NCBI GenBank assembly: GCA_002284615.2
Contig: MU070710.1
Span: forward strand, 1 to 24,138
Direction of reading: 5' to 3'
DNA from: Dunaliella salina
Taxonomy: Eukaryota > Chlorophyta > Chlorophyceae > Chlamydomonadales > Dunaliellaceae
Length of the DNA: 24,138 nt
The notes under the pieces are model-generated. The model worked only from the letters and a program-made list of their open reading frames with translations, was not told the DNA's origin and ran no database searches. Position 1 is the first letter of the stretch; each line of letters opens with the position of its first letter. Of this stretch, positions 1 through 8,710 are shown one piece after another. Made by a program: the position numbers and the translations under genes.

Positions 1-108
1 GCGCGCGCGCACTTGCACGTCTCAGTCAAAGGTGTGCTTGGCATGAAAGCGCCTGTCCTAAAGGTTGAAGAACAAATAGGCCTGCCCTAAAGCGCAAATA
101 CGCCTCAC

Positions 109-206
109 CTCATCAGCAGCACCTGGAGCCACCCAGCCACGCATCATCACCGCTCTCTCGTGATTGGCCTCCACGACGCCCACGTCATGAAGAGCCTGCT
201 TGAGAG
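109..206 (-). CDS. Possible internal exon of an unrecognised gene
   Basis: Read on the minus strand, a 98-bp GC-rich stretch is open and could encode about 33 residues, starting near LKQALHDVGVV and ending near VAPGAADE. It is preceded by a plausible acceptor (AATTAATCAG) and followed by a good donor (GATGAG then GTGAGG). I do not recognise the protein family. The rest of the gene would lie off the left edge and possibly to the right, but no partner exon was found. A chance open frame with splice-like ends is a real alternative. Confidence 0.3.
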
Positions 207-480
207 CTGATTAATTAGATATGCACTAATGAATTGATTATGAAGGTGATTAAGTAACTGTGCTGCTGATTCATTACGCAAGAAATATAGATGTGCGCGT
301 GCTGATTGGAGGAGCAGGGATGGCATGGCATAAACTCCAGGCTGCCTGGTTAGGGCCAGGCAACTTTAAGCACACCCTCAGGTGGATGAGTATGAGTGGG
401 CTGTAAATGCCATAGTTTGCCGGCGATTTATTAAGTATTTCTCAAACAGGGTTTGTGACACGAGTATAAGAAGCTACCCT
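207..480. other. Unannotated AT-rich stretch
   Basis: I see no coding signature or repeat here. It could be intron of the possible exon to the left. The weak plus-strand open frame that starts at 382 has no recognisable domain. Confidence 0.4.
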
Positions 481-482
481 CT

Positions 483-545
483 GAGGACTCAGTTGGTGTA
501 CGCTCTCTCTGACACGCAACTGGTCCCCAGTTCGAATCTCAGTGT
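483..545 (+). repeat. tRNA-like SINE head (Pol III A and B boxes)
   Basis: An A-box-like block (GGACTCAGTTGG, 485-496) is followed after about 33 bp by a good B-box-like block (AGTTCGAATCTC, 529-540). That spacing is normal for an internal Pol III promoter. The T-arm loop TTCGAAT is intact, but the T stem and anticodon stem do not pair well, so this looks like a decayed tRNA-derived SINE head and not a working tRNA. No tail was recognised. The GAGTACTC-rich region follows directly and may be its body or an unrelated sequence. Confidence 0.45.
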
Positions 546-561
546 CTCAAGGGGAGTCGCT

Positions 562-894
562 GAGTACTCTAGAGGTGCTGGAGTGCTCGAAATGGCCTAG
601 GGAAATGGCCTAGGGTACTCGAGGAGCAACAGCTCGATCTGGATAGAGTACTCTAACTCTGATCGAGTACTCTAATTTGCCAATATTTCGAGCGAACATG
701 TTAGAGTACTCGAAAAAATGGTTTCGAGTAAGCAAAGACTCGAAAGGCGTTGAGTACCCGAAGCAATTATAGAGTACTCAAACCTTTCAGACTCCAGCTC
801 GGCTGAGTGATTCAACCAAAATAGAGTACTTCAACAAGACATTGAGTACTCGAGCACGTTGACTTGAAGCGGAGATGCTGGTCTTCGAGTACTC
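562..894. repeat. Cluster of the 8-bp palindrome GAGTACTC
   Basis: Seven exact copies of GAGTACTC occur in 333 bp, at 562, 646, 665, 704, 772, 844 and 887. Near-matches lie at 752 (GAGTACCC) and 824 (GAGTACTT), and a GGTACTC at 614. Spacing is irregular (19-84 bp), so this is not a simple tandem repeat. Some sites extend to longer palindromes with TA or CGA flanks. TTTCGAGT at 722-729 and ACTCGAAA at 738-745 form a short inverted repeat. A 13-bp tandem duplication lies at about 589-614. Function is unknown; it could be a protein-binding array or the body of a repeat element. Confidence 0.85.
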
Positions 895-1380
895 AAAACA
901 GCTTAGAGTCGCTTCACGAGTCAGGCCGTTTACGTGAGTGTATCATGCATTTTTTGCCTTGCCTTTTGACCAGAATGTGCGCAAGCCTATGTGTGGTTGC
1001 TGGTGCCTCCTTGCCCCAACGTGAGCGAGCGCGCTTGGTGAGTGGTCTGTTTGTGCACTCTGAACTCAGTGCGGAAGCCTCAGTGCGGCACCTCGGGGGA
1101 TCTGAAGGAGCAAGCTCAAAACTTTCTAGCAGAGGGTGTGAAAGACTGTATAGCCTGCCAAGGAAGACAGTCCTCCTTGATCGCTTTCCCTCAAGACCAC
1201 CCTTTCATGCTTCAGACCAGAACTTGAACTTGTTGCTGATGCTCGCCTCTTGAGCAGTGGTACTTGTGCCTGCCTCCTCTTGTCTTGGTGTGTAGGTGCG
1301 CGTGTTTCCCATGTGCGCCCCTGTTCCTTTCCTTCTCTGTGGTCTCGCGCTTGCCTTTTCAAACTTTGCCCTTCCCCCTT
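895..1380. other. Unannotated, becoming pyrimidine-rich
   Basis: Several overlapping open frames occur on both strands, but none shows a recognisable domain or splice structure. From about 1250 the plus strand becomes C/T-rich and shades into the tandem repeat that follows. Confidence 0.4.
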
Positions 1381-1511
1381 GTCCTTCCTAGTGGACTTTT
1401 GCTTTCCTTCACATCAGTCCTTCCTTGTGGACTTCGCTTGCCTTCCCCTCTGTCCTTGCTGATGGACTTGGCTTGCCTTCTCCCCTATCCTTCCGTGTGG
1501 ACCCTGCCTGT
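1381..1511 (+). repeat. Imperfect 35-36-bp tandem repeat, pyrimidine-rich
   Basis: Units start at 1381, 1417, 1452 and 1487, the last one partial. Each has the form GTCCTTCCT-GTGGACTT-GCTTGCCTTC with substitutions. The Leu/Pro/Phe-rich open frames here follow from this composition. Confidence 0.75.
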
Positions 1512-1589
1512 TTTCTCATCGTAGAAGCCCCAGCTTTTCTGCTGGTTCATTTTGATCAAGTAGGAGCTAAGGCCCTAACGGGAAATTGC

Positions 1590-2176
1590 TACCGTAGCGA
1601 CGCTAATGTATTACGACGCTGATTTATTACGAGGGCCCAGAATAATTTCATTAATTAATTTGCGAGCTTTAAGGGTTTGCGAGGTCCGCCCAAAAAACTC
1701 AAATTTTGCGAACTCCTGCGTTTTTGCTCCCCTCTTTTGCACTCTCTCACTGTTTCTTTCCCTCCCATCGTTCCATCATTCCATCTGTGTTGCTCTCAGA
1801 CACCTCCATTGGCTCACTCAGTCTTCCCACCCACGCACCCTCCACTCTCCTGGCGTACAAGTGCAGCAGCAGCAAGCTCCTTATGCTCTATGCTTCTTCA
1901 TGAAGGGGCTGACTTGGAGTTGTGACTGTGGGGTCCTGAGAGGGTGGCAGCTGCAAGGACCCTCCAGAGCAGCTCCAATCCTCTAGCTTTGGTGCAGCCC
2001 ATGTCGAAGAGTGACTGATCCCTGTCCTAAAGGAGCATGGGGCCCAATGGATGGCTGAATGCAAACCTGGACCCTTTACGAGGCCTTGAAAAAAGTAATT
2101 TCTAAAGACGCTTCATATTGCGAGGGACCCCAATAATTATTTTAATTAATCGCAAAACCCCAGCGTCGCTACGGTA
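1590..2176. mobile_element. Non-autonomous element with 15-bp terminal inverted repeats (tentative)
   Basis: TACCGTAGCGACGCT at 1590-1604 is exactly inverted at 2162-2176. Inside each end is an AT-rich block containing TTAATTAA next to TTGCGA and CGAGGG motifs; the two inner blocks (about 1614-1670 and 2107-2155) also resemble each other in direct orientation. The 587-bp span has no convincing gene. I could not identify a clean target-site duplication or assign a superfamily. It may be a MITE or foldback element. Confidence 0.5.
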
Positions 2177-2214
2177 TACCCTCGGGTTGATTTAAAAAAA
2201 AGAGCCTATCAGGA

Positions 2215-2651
2215 CGCTAGAATACCTGCATCTGGATTTGCCTCATCATGTCATGCAGAATATCAGTAGATTTTCAATAGATCTAGGCTGAGAGCTCACA
2301 CTCTGAACTTAGAAACTGCCTCTTGGGGAGATGAGATTTCTCCTGTGTGCGATCGTTGCTCATGTGGCCAAATTCTATATGAGGTGCATGTCCTTTTCGT
2401 GTGTCAAGATGAGGGGATCTGTGTTTTGTGATTAAAAAACTTTAGTGATTTCCACTTGCATAACTTTTCCTGTGCCAACATCTGAGTGACCAAGCTGTAT
2501 CTAATTTCCTCCTGCGACACAACAAACAGCTTCTTTTTTCGTGTATGAGCTTTTGGATTTGCTGTTGGCTGGCGCGGACCAGTCAAAGGCTTACAGCAAA
2601 ACGGTCTGACTGAAGGTCTCCGTTTGTAATCTAATCTAATCTAATCTAATA
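2215..2651 (+). mobile_element. Family B retroelement, 5'-truncated 3' end
   Basis: This is homologous to the 3' part of the RT element at about 16.3-16.9 kb. Its translation retains the C-terminal zinc motif: CDRC, then EVHVLF, then C, the CxxC...H...C arrangement seen after RT in many non-LTR retrotransposons. Frames are broken by stops. The terminal core starts at 2565 (GGCTGGCGCGGACCAGTC) and is followed by a (TAATC)n tail at 2627-2650. Only the last few hundred bases of the element are present, as expected from incomplete reverse transcription. Confidence 0.75.
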
Positions 2652-2917
2652 TCATAAATATGGTATGATATGATATGATATGATATAATATAATATAATA
2701 TTATATTATATAATATAATATAATATTATATAATATAATATAATATAATATAATATTAATATATTATAATGTAATATAATATTAATATATAATAATCATA
2801 ATAATAAATAATATAATATAATGTAATATAATATAATATAATATAATATAATATAATATAATATAATATAATAATATAATATAATATAATATAATATAAT
2901 ATAATATAATATAATAT
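2627..2917 (+). repeat. AT-rich microsatellite grown from a retroelement tail
   Basis: The (TAATC)n tail of the preceding B copy passes into ATATG units and then into a long (AATAT)n array with occasional ATTAT phase shifts. The same array resumes at 3584 after the TIR element, so one array of about 370 bp was probably split by that insertion. The Tyr/Ile-only open frame on the minus strand is an artefact of the repeat. Confidence 0.85.
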
Positions 2918-3575
2918 CAGAGGGGGGCAGCTGGCCAATTTGCCAGACATGCTCTTTCCCAACTTTCTTTCTTGAATCCGATCATGCCAACCGTTTTAAT
3001 TTCATAAAACATCACGTTCACCAAAATTTCATTAAAATCGGAGGTTCCCAGATCACCCTCCTGACCCCAGATCACCCCAAAACGACCCACAGCTCCACTC
3101 TGGGGCCATTTGTCACCCCCAAAAACATTTCTTTATAACCCCAATATGATATGCTAATATCCTGCATGTTCAAAAACAGGAAAGGAGGAGGTCAAATGTT
3201 GACCTTTCTGACACCCCCTAGGCAAGTTTTTCTCTAAGGGAAATGGCTGAAATTCTAAATCTCACCAACTACTTGATCTTTTTATTACTCCATTGTTTTT
3301 GCAATGATATTCTTTCATTACAAGGACTCCAAATCACTAAAAATCACCCGATTTGGTGCAGTGGCTGGTCAGATATGGAGATTTTGTGGTGAAAACTAGG
3401 GTTCACGCCGCGGCTAATTAGGCATGGTCTCCGTGACCGGCAGGTTTGAAACCCTTAAGCTACAGGTGAAACAGGCTACTAGAGGGACCCAAACTTGAAA
3501 ACTGCTAGTCACGGAGAGCATGCGCTAAAAGCATCCAAAAAGCACCAGATTTTGGGCCTCAGCTGCCCCTCTCTG
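2918..3575. mobile_element. hAT-like non-autonomous TIR element
   Basis: The left end CAGAGGGGGGCAGCTGGCC and the inverted right end CAGAGAGGGGCAGCTGAGGCC form imperfect terminal inverted repeats. The CAGAG start fits hAT superfamily ends. The 658-bp element sits inside the AATAT microsatellite. An 8-bp target duplication cannot be confirmed because the flanks are low complexity and imperfect (TATAATAT against ACATAATG). An internal inverted repeat of 16 bp with one mismatch (3422-3437 and 3508-3523, core TCTCCGTGAC) could fold. No transposase is present. Confidence 0.6.
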
Positions 3576-3583
3576 ACATAATG

Positions 3584-3655
3584 CAATATAATATAATATA
3601 ATAAAGTCTAATATAATTCAATGTAATGTATTCTAATATAATCTAATCTAATCAT
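3584..3655 (+). repeat. Continuation of the AATAT/AATCT microsatellite
   Basis: AATAT units followed by AATCT units. This looks like the right half of the array interrupted at 2918. The next family A fragment begins immediately after it. Confidence 0.75.
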
Positions 3656-3657
3656 GC

Positions 3658-4013
3658 CAGTATTTGATTTCATAAAGTAAAGCCTCCTGCTGGCATCGCT
3701 GGAAATGAATGTGCAGATGCTATTGCACAATATCAGGCCAACCAAGCCAACAACTGTGTGGCACAGACCAAACCCCCCGGTGCAGGTCCTGGCAGAAGTC
3801 CATTTACACATTTTTTTGGTTAGCCAAGGAAGACAAAAGAGTACATGTAGCGGGCACATCCACAGGTCCCCCACCTGCCCCCAAGCTCACCTATCTTTCC
3901 AGTCTTTAAGACGCACTTCAATTCCTCATGCATATAAAATACAAACTTGGACATGCCAATGCCAAAATAGGTTATTCTTACTAGCAAAACTTTTTACTGC
4001 ATGTAGATAAAAA
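3658..4013 (+). pseudogene. Family A fragment: end of RNase H domain and linker
   Basis: Translation gives FHKVKPPAGIAGNECADAIA, the last RNase H motif with its Asp codon at 3716-3718, followed by the linker that in family A leads to the zinc knuckle (WLAKEDK, then KYKLGHAN). It stops matching near a GTAGATAAAA segment at about 4003-4012, before the zinc knuckle. The same segment occurs near the start of the nested copy at 11962. It is truncated on both sides and interrupted by stops. Confidence 0.65.
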
Positions 4014-4059
4014 ATGATGGGTTAAAAGCAGCGAACCGAGAAGAACTAAACTAGATCCA

Positions 4060-5108
4060 TGTTGCCAGATCTGCTGGAGCCCATTAAGCAAAATGAAAAG
4101 AAAAAGAAAGGAAAAATAAGCAAAGAACACACCTTTGAAAGTCAAATCCATGAGGATATGCCCACCTGTGATACCTGCCACCGCACATACCACTGGGACT
4201 GTCTCGTACATGTCAAAGCAACCAACCATCGAATGCGCCTGTGTTTACAATGCCATGGCAAGTTCGTTGGCATGCTCACTGTAGACAGGCTTGTGACCCT
4301 GCTTGAAGCCTATAAAGCAGCTGAAAAGGCAGGCATCCATGCCATCATTCAGCCACCTGTCCAGGGTTCAGCAACTGAAATTATGGGACTGCTTTCTCGT
4401 AAAAAGCTTAAGGCTCAACAAAAAGACTTTTCAGCCAAGAGCAAAAAGCTCCACACTTCTAACACACTGATCACACCTCCCCACATCCGATTAGCTTTGC
4501 ATAAATGGTGCATGGTCTCAACAGAACGATTTTCCAACCCCCCTGAATTTGGCGAGACCTACAACACCTATTTCAGCACAAACTGCTGAGACCAGGACTT
4601 CGGAGCGCACATAGACGCTCTCTCTGTGCGCTACTCTGGCTTCTCCTTCTACCATCCCCCATATGGTGATGAAACAATGTTTTGACTCCTGCGCCACGTA
4701 GTGCACTCTTCCCTCCAAACCACAGGTCCAGTTGCAAACTTCATGCTCCTGCCCCACTGGAGAGGATTCAGCTGTAATGCTTATGTGAGCTGGCTTACCC
4801 AACACCCACACGTTGTAAAAGTGCTTGCCAAATTTCCTGCCAGAAACATCCAATTCCAGGCACCACAGCAGTGGTTTGATACCATACCCAATTCCACCCC
4901 ACCTTCCTATCCTATGCAACTCATCGTTTGTTTGAAATCCAAATGCCAGAGAAGCACTTAAAAGCGCCAGCAAAGATTGGTTTGAATTTTCCAACAAGAT
5001 GTTCCAGCTGACTGGCTGCCCCTGGATCCTGCGAACCCGACGCCACTACGTGCCCACCAACACTCAGCATCAAACACTTGGAAACAGAAGTTCCAATCGC
5101 CCCCCCCC
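4060..5108 (+). pseudogene. PHD finger plus HPPY-motif (methyltransferase-like?) region
   Basis: A CxxC pair lies at 4063-4074 (CQICW). After a frameshift, an intact CDTC-HRTYHWDC block starts at 4167; this is the central zinc-binding part of a PHD finger, a module that usually binds histone tails. A conserved helical segment follows (MGLLSRKKLKAQ). A second frame carries GFSFYHPPYGDE, with HPPY at 4653-4664, then a hydrophobic segment ending FMLLPHW. That layout resembles motif IV of PCIF1/MT-A70-type adenine methyltransferases, where the motif is NPPF or DPPW; here the first residue is His. An in-frame TGA lies at 4683-4685. The methyltransferase reading is an inference from motif shape only. 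Confidence 0.5.
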
Positions 5109-5109
5109 C

Positions 5110-5333
5110 TGACATTCATAGCTGTTCACACATGCTATTTTTTGCACAAACCCCTTCTCAGAGGCTCTTTTCCGAGTATTTTCCTCCTTCACCCCAGGTT
5201 TTCAGGATTTCAATTTATTTCCTGTAATAGAGCTTATGGACATCATGTTGACTGGCGAGGACCAGTCACAGGCCGATCAGCCGAACATTCTGGCTGAAGG
5301 TCCCCCCATATAAATCTGTAAACCTGTAAATCA
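5110..5333 (+). mobile_element. Family B 3' end inserted in the family A copy
   Basis: The B terminal core (GACTGGCGAGGACCAGTCAC, from 5250) and a tail of TAAATC/TAAACC-type units interrupt the family A frame between the HPPY region and RNase H. Upstream of the core the sequence aligns with B from about its zinc motif. The left end near 5110 is approximate, and I could not recognise a target-site duplication beside the C-rich run. Confidence 0.65.
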
Positions 5334-5338
5334 CACAA

Positions 5339-6193
5339 GTGCCTTCAGGCAAGGACTGCCTTCATCCTGACAGCTACAAAAAAATGTGCACACCTAAAAT
5401 CAAGGACTGGAGAGAAACCACCTGCACTGACGGCAGTGTAATTAAAATTAAAAGCCCACCACTTTCCGGCTCAGGCCTTTACAAACTGGGAAGGGACACA
5501 ACTCCACCCTCCCAACACTTGCAACTGCATATAAAACCCAATGGCCATGGGCCCACCAATACCATCACCTGAGCAGAACTAGTGGGGATCCTTGTGGCAC
5601 TCCGACACGAGCAAACTAAAATTGCTACTGATAGTGCATCCTGCCTCTCCCAGATTTCTAAACAAACCCTAAATCCAATGCGCATGAGGTATCACCTGCA
5701 TGCAGAGCTCATTCATGCAATGTCAAACATAATAGAGCACTCCCCCCACCCTATTCATTTCTACAAAGTCAAAGCCCACTCTGGCATTGTAGGAAATGAG
5801 GAGGCTGATGCTTGCGCTTGCACCGCAGCCCTCTCAAACACCATAGACATTACACTTCCAGATGCCAGGGACCCTTTCCGGAACTTCTATTGGCTTTCAT
5901 TGAAGACCTCTTCCTCACGACATGACGGCATACACCGCTCCCACGCTTTCCCTATGCACTACCTCACCGACCTGCACGACAAACCCAAAGCACACATGCA
6001 CAAGAAACACAAGCTTGGCTATGCTGACACCTCTGGCCACCACTACCAGAGATGGCAGAAACTGAATGATGCCATACCACCAGCCATCATAGCAAACACT
6101 GAACCTCGCAACTCAACCTCACAATTTGCTAACGAAGAGATTAGCACTTCCTATTATTCAAAAATCCAGAAATTACCCTTAAACAGCAAATAA
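5339..6193 (+). pseudogene. RNase H domain of family A copy
   Basis: The four acidic catalytic positions of RNase H are all present: Asp in CTDGS (5429-5431), Glu in AELVGIL (5576-5578), Asp in IATDS (5630-5632) and Asp in GNEEADA (5807-5809). RNase H removes RNA from RNA/DNA hybrids during reverse transcription. One in-frame TGA (5570-5572) sits just before the Glu, where related copies have Arg, consistent with CGA to TGA. Downstream is the family linker (HKKHKLGYAD). Despite the intact active site, the copy is broken by this stop and by flanking frameshifts. Confidence 0.8.
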
Positions 6194-6198
6194 ATATA

Positions 6199-7057
6199 AT
6201 GAAGTATCGGACGGATACACTGTACAATCAGAGTCATGCCTTCCAATTCAACTCTTCCAGTAATGGAAGATACCCACTATGTGATGATATGGATCACATT
6301 GACCACATAATCCTCAGATGTACAAACTCAGCAATGAGCGGGATGCACACCAACAGACACAATGCAGCCCTAAATCTTTGTGTAAAAGCCCTCAGTAAAG
6401 GCCGGTATTGTTTATCCCTTATCGGTATGGATGGCTGCAGTAACGAGAGACTCTTGGATCAGGGCATGCAAATCCCTAAAACATACCAAAAGCAATTCCA
6501 GACTGGATTTTCCCTGATGGTACTGGCTCCCCTGCCCGGCACCATACCCGCCCTGATGCTAGCTTTGTGCGCCCCCTTCCAGGCAGACAAACTCACTTTG
6601 ATCATTTAAGACCCTTCCTCAAGACAGGGACATCCACCTTGTAGAACTAAAATTCTATCCGGACGCACACCCCTTCATCACTCTAGAACGTGCAGTAACC
6701 CAACATTCTCACACATAAGCAGACTTTAAAACCCGCAGCTCCAGAAATCGAAACAGGAATAATAAAGTGACTTTACACATCATCTTAATTGGTGGATGGT
6801 ACCATTTACAATGAGTATACAATTACACACCCCTTATAAATTTGGGCCTGACCCAACAAAAAGCCAGATCACTGGCAGCCAAGCTTAGGGACCATGCCAT
6901 CCAAAGATTAAGCGCTATCAAAAACAATAGACATACTCTTTGCTTTCAAAGGGCTCCTGGGAGGGGGTTTGCTGGGCGCGCTGCGGCGGAGGATGGGAGG
7001 AGAAGAGTCCGAGCGTCCTGAGGCATGGCGAGCAGCAACCCTTCAGATTCTCATTAA
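6199..7057 (+). pseudogene. Zinc-knuckle and PD-(D/E)XK nuclease-like end of family A copy
   Basis: The frame opens with KYRTDTLYNQSHAF, a segment shared by the A copies that reach it, then a degraded CCHC knuckle (first Cys is Tyr). A PD motif (TRPDASFVRP, Asp 6555-6557) lies in one frame and an ELK motif (HLVELKF, Glu 6644-6646, Lys 6650-6652) in another, so a frameshift separates the two halves of the presumed nuclease. A decayed VTLHIILIGG segment follows, and the copy ends SSNPSDSH with a TAA at 7055-7057. By analogy with restriction-like endonucleases of other non-LTR elements, this domain would nick target DNA; here it is inactivated. Confidence 0.6.
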
Positions 7058-7144
7058 ATCTGCTTCTGGCTCTCTCCTAGGCTAGCTGTGTCTAGTGTAG
7101 GTTCTGAGGGCCTTCTGGTGACGCCTCTAGCTTTCCAGTTAGAT

Positions 7145-7330
7145 GACCTTTACTCTCATTACTTAACACATTACTAACATTACATTACGTCAAGTTACAT
7201 CACGTAACGTTACATTACATTACGTTACATTACATTACATTACGTTACATTACATTACATTACATTACGATACATTACGTTACATTACATTACTTACATC
7301 ACATTACATCACATTACATTACTTGACTTG
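7145..7330 (+). repeat. (TTACAT)n-type microsatellite tail
   Basis: A run of TTACAT/TTACG units follows the 3' UTR of the family A copy. Read on the other strand, the same array is the ATGTA tail of the SINE at 7335-7556, so two elements of opposite orientation meet here. Confidence 0.8.
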
Positions 7331-7334
7331 TAAA

Positions 7335-7556
7335 CTATAAACCCTTCTTTTGTACATTACTTGAAATGTGAAATTTCTGCGCTTTATCTCGAGGGCGTGC
7401 ATTATGGAAAGGACACTTCAGCCTACCAAAGCGCCCCCACCAAGACCCGGAAAAATTACCTCAGCCTACCGAAGCACCCCCATCAGGATCTGAACCCCTG
7501 ACCTCCTTCACCGCACTCCCACAAGAGCGACGCGACTGAGCCACGCCAGGTTTGCC
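7335..7556 (-). mobile_element. tRNA-derived SINE
   Basis: On the minus strand, an A box TGGCTCAGTCG (7533-7543) matches the consensus, and 36 bp on is a B-box-like GGTTCAGATCC (7486-7496). This tRNA-like head is followed by a body with an internal duplication of about 40 bp (two GCTT-GGTAGGCTGA segments) and an ATGTA-rich tail at 7145-7330. It would have been transcribed by RNA polymerase III. No intact tRNA fold is evident. Confidence 0.7.
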
Positions 7557-7574
7557 TTACTTTACATTGCATTA

Positions 7575-8305
7575 GGCTGGGGTCCACACTATAATTGATT
7601 ACGCATTTAATTAACTTCCATAATTACGCTCCGTAATGAACTATTTCCCTAATTAAGTTGGGTGCGGTCACACCGATCATAATTACGCAAATCAATGATT
7701 AGCCACACTAAGTTAAATTACACTCGTATAAAGGATGACGGGGTCCCAAAACATCTTATCCCTGCTGTGTGTCTTCGTGGCACCACTCATCCAGTCTCCT
7801 CTTGAGGATGAAGACACTGATTTCTGGCTGGAGGCCATCAATCAGCTTCTTACAGCAATAATGAGCAGTGCTGGCGGGTATGCAAGCCTGCTGGCATGCT
7901 CTCTCCTGAGGCAGGAGAAATGAGGGCTGGGGAAAAGCCCAGGGGCTTCTGGAGCGTACGCAAGGTGAAAGTTTTAATTTGGTATGAGCTGCATTGTCAG
8001 AATTCTGAGCTGCATTGTCAGAATTCTGTATTCGAACACAGGGTAAAATGCACTTTTCACCTCAGGTGAGACGTTTCCTAGCATGGCTTTACCTTCTGGG
8101 TGGCGGCGGCGAAAGGAGAAAATTGGGAACCTAATTATTTTCCTCAATCATGCCCCACCCCTACCTTAATTAAGATTTCCTAATTTTAATCAGAGCATCG
8201 TAATTATGGACCTAATTAAGTGGAGTGACCGCGGAAATAATTAACTTTTCCCTAAATATAATTAGGAAATCGTAATTAAATGCGTCATTAATTACAAGTG
8301 TGACA
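7575..8305. mobile_element. PIF/Harbinger-like non-autonomous TIR element
   Basis: The ends are inverted copies over roughly 130 bp: the left starts GGCTGGGGTCCACACTATAA and the inverted right starts TGTCACACTTGTAATT, and both then share ACGCATTTAATTA, TTTCCCTAATTA-like blocks and a GCGGTCAC block. TTA flanks both sides (7572-7574, 8306-8308), matching the 3-bp TTA target duplication of PIF/Harbinger elements, although the surroundings are TTA-rich. The only open frame (7735-7923, 62 codons) has no transposase motif. Superfamily assignment is tentative. Confidence 0.6.
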
Positions 8306-8710
8306 TTACATTACAATGTAATCCAAAAGATGCAGTCCGTCATGAAAAGTCTACCAACCCAACATGCCCTCTCCCAGGCTGAAAAAGAAAAAGAGAAGTC
8401 TACGCAGGCCAGAGGCCAAGTGCATTACGAGAAGGTCCCTTACCAACAAGCTAGCAAGCTGGCAAGCTAGCAATGGCCTCACCCGAATTCGAAGGCCCTC
8501 AGAGCCAACACTAGACATAGCTACTAGCCAACTAGTAACCTAGGAGAGACCCAGAAAAAGAGCTCATGAGGATCTGGAGGGTTGTCCGCCAGGCTCCTGG
8601 GCGCCCAGATGGCCCTCCTCGAGCTCCTTCTCTCCTCCGCCGCACGCCCAACAGAAGCCCCAGAAGCCCCCTGAAAATGAAGATCATGTCTGCTGTCAAT
8701 AATGGATGTC
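8306..8710 (-). mobile_element. Family A 3' end, minus strand
   Basis: Read on the minus strand this matches the C-terminus and 3' UTR of the copy ending near 7140, so the two form an inverted pair. The terminal peptide NPPDPH is encoded at 8566-8583, but the following stop codon has become GAG and the frame runs on for about 15 residues. The tail (TTACATTGTAATG) at about 8309-8325 is where the Harbinger-like element inserted. The copy is strongly 5'-truncated. Confidence 0.65.

Larger units (their letters stand above)
4014..7330 (+). mobile_element. Family A retroelement copy, long but decayed
   Basis: Domains in order are a PHD finger, the HPPY-motif domain, RNase H, a degraded zinc knuckle, PD-(D/E)XK-like motifs, a terminal SSNPSDSH with stop at 7055-7057, a 3' UTR, and a (TTACAT)n tail at about 7145-7330. 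Relative to the copy at 8.9-13.9 kb it lacks about 500 bp after the PHD finger and carries a family B insertion at 5110-5333. Frames are split by frameshifts and stops, two of which look like CGA to TGA changes. No reverse transcriptase domain is visible between the PHD finger and the nuclease end. Confidence 0.65.

Noticed and set aside
481..560. Functional tRNA gene
   Set aside because: A and B boxes are present but the T stem and anticodon stem do not pair.
864..1524. Several overlapping plus-strand open frames
   Set aside because: No domain, no splice structure; the later ones follow from pyrimidine-rich tandem repeats.
2756..2962. Tyr/Ile-rich minus-strand open frame
   Set aside because: It is a translation of the AATAT microsatellite and the edge of the hAT-like element.
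4518..4997. 159-codon minus-strand open frame
   Set aside because: It is antisense to the HPPY region of a family A copy, whose plus-strand frame is conserved in a second copy.
7145..7330. CRISPR-like array
   Set aside because: Units are 5-6 bp with no spacers; it is a microsatellite tail.
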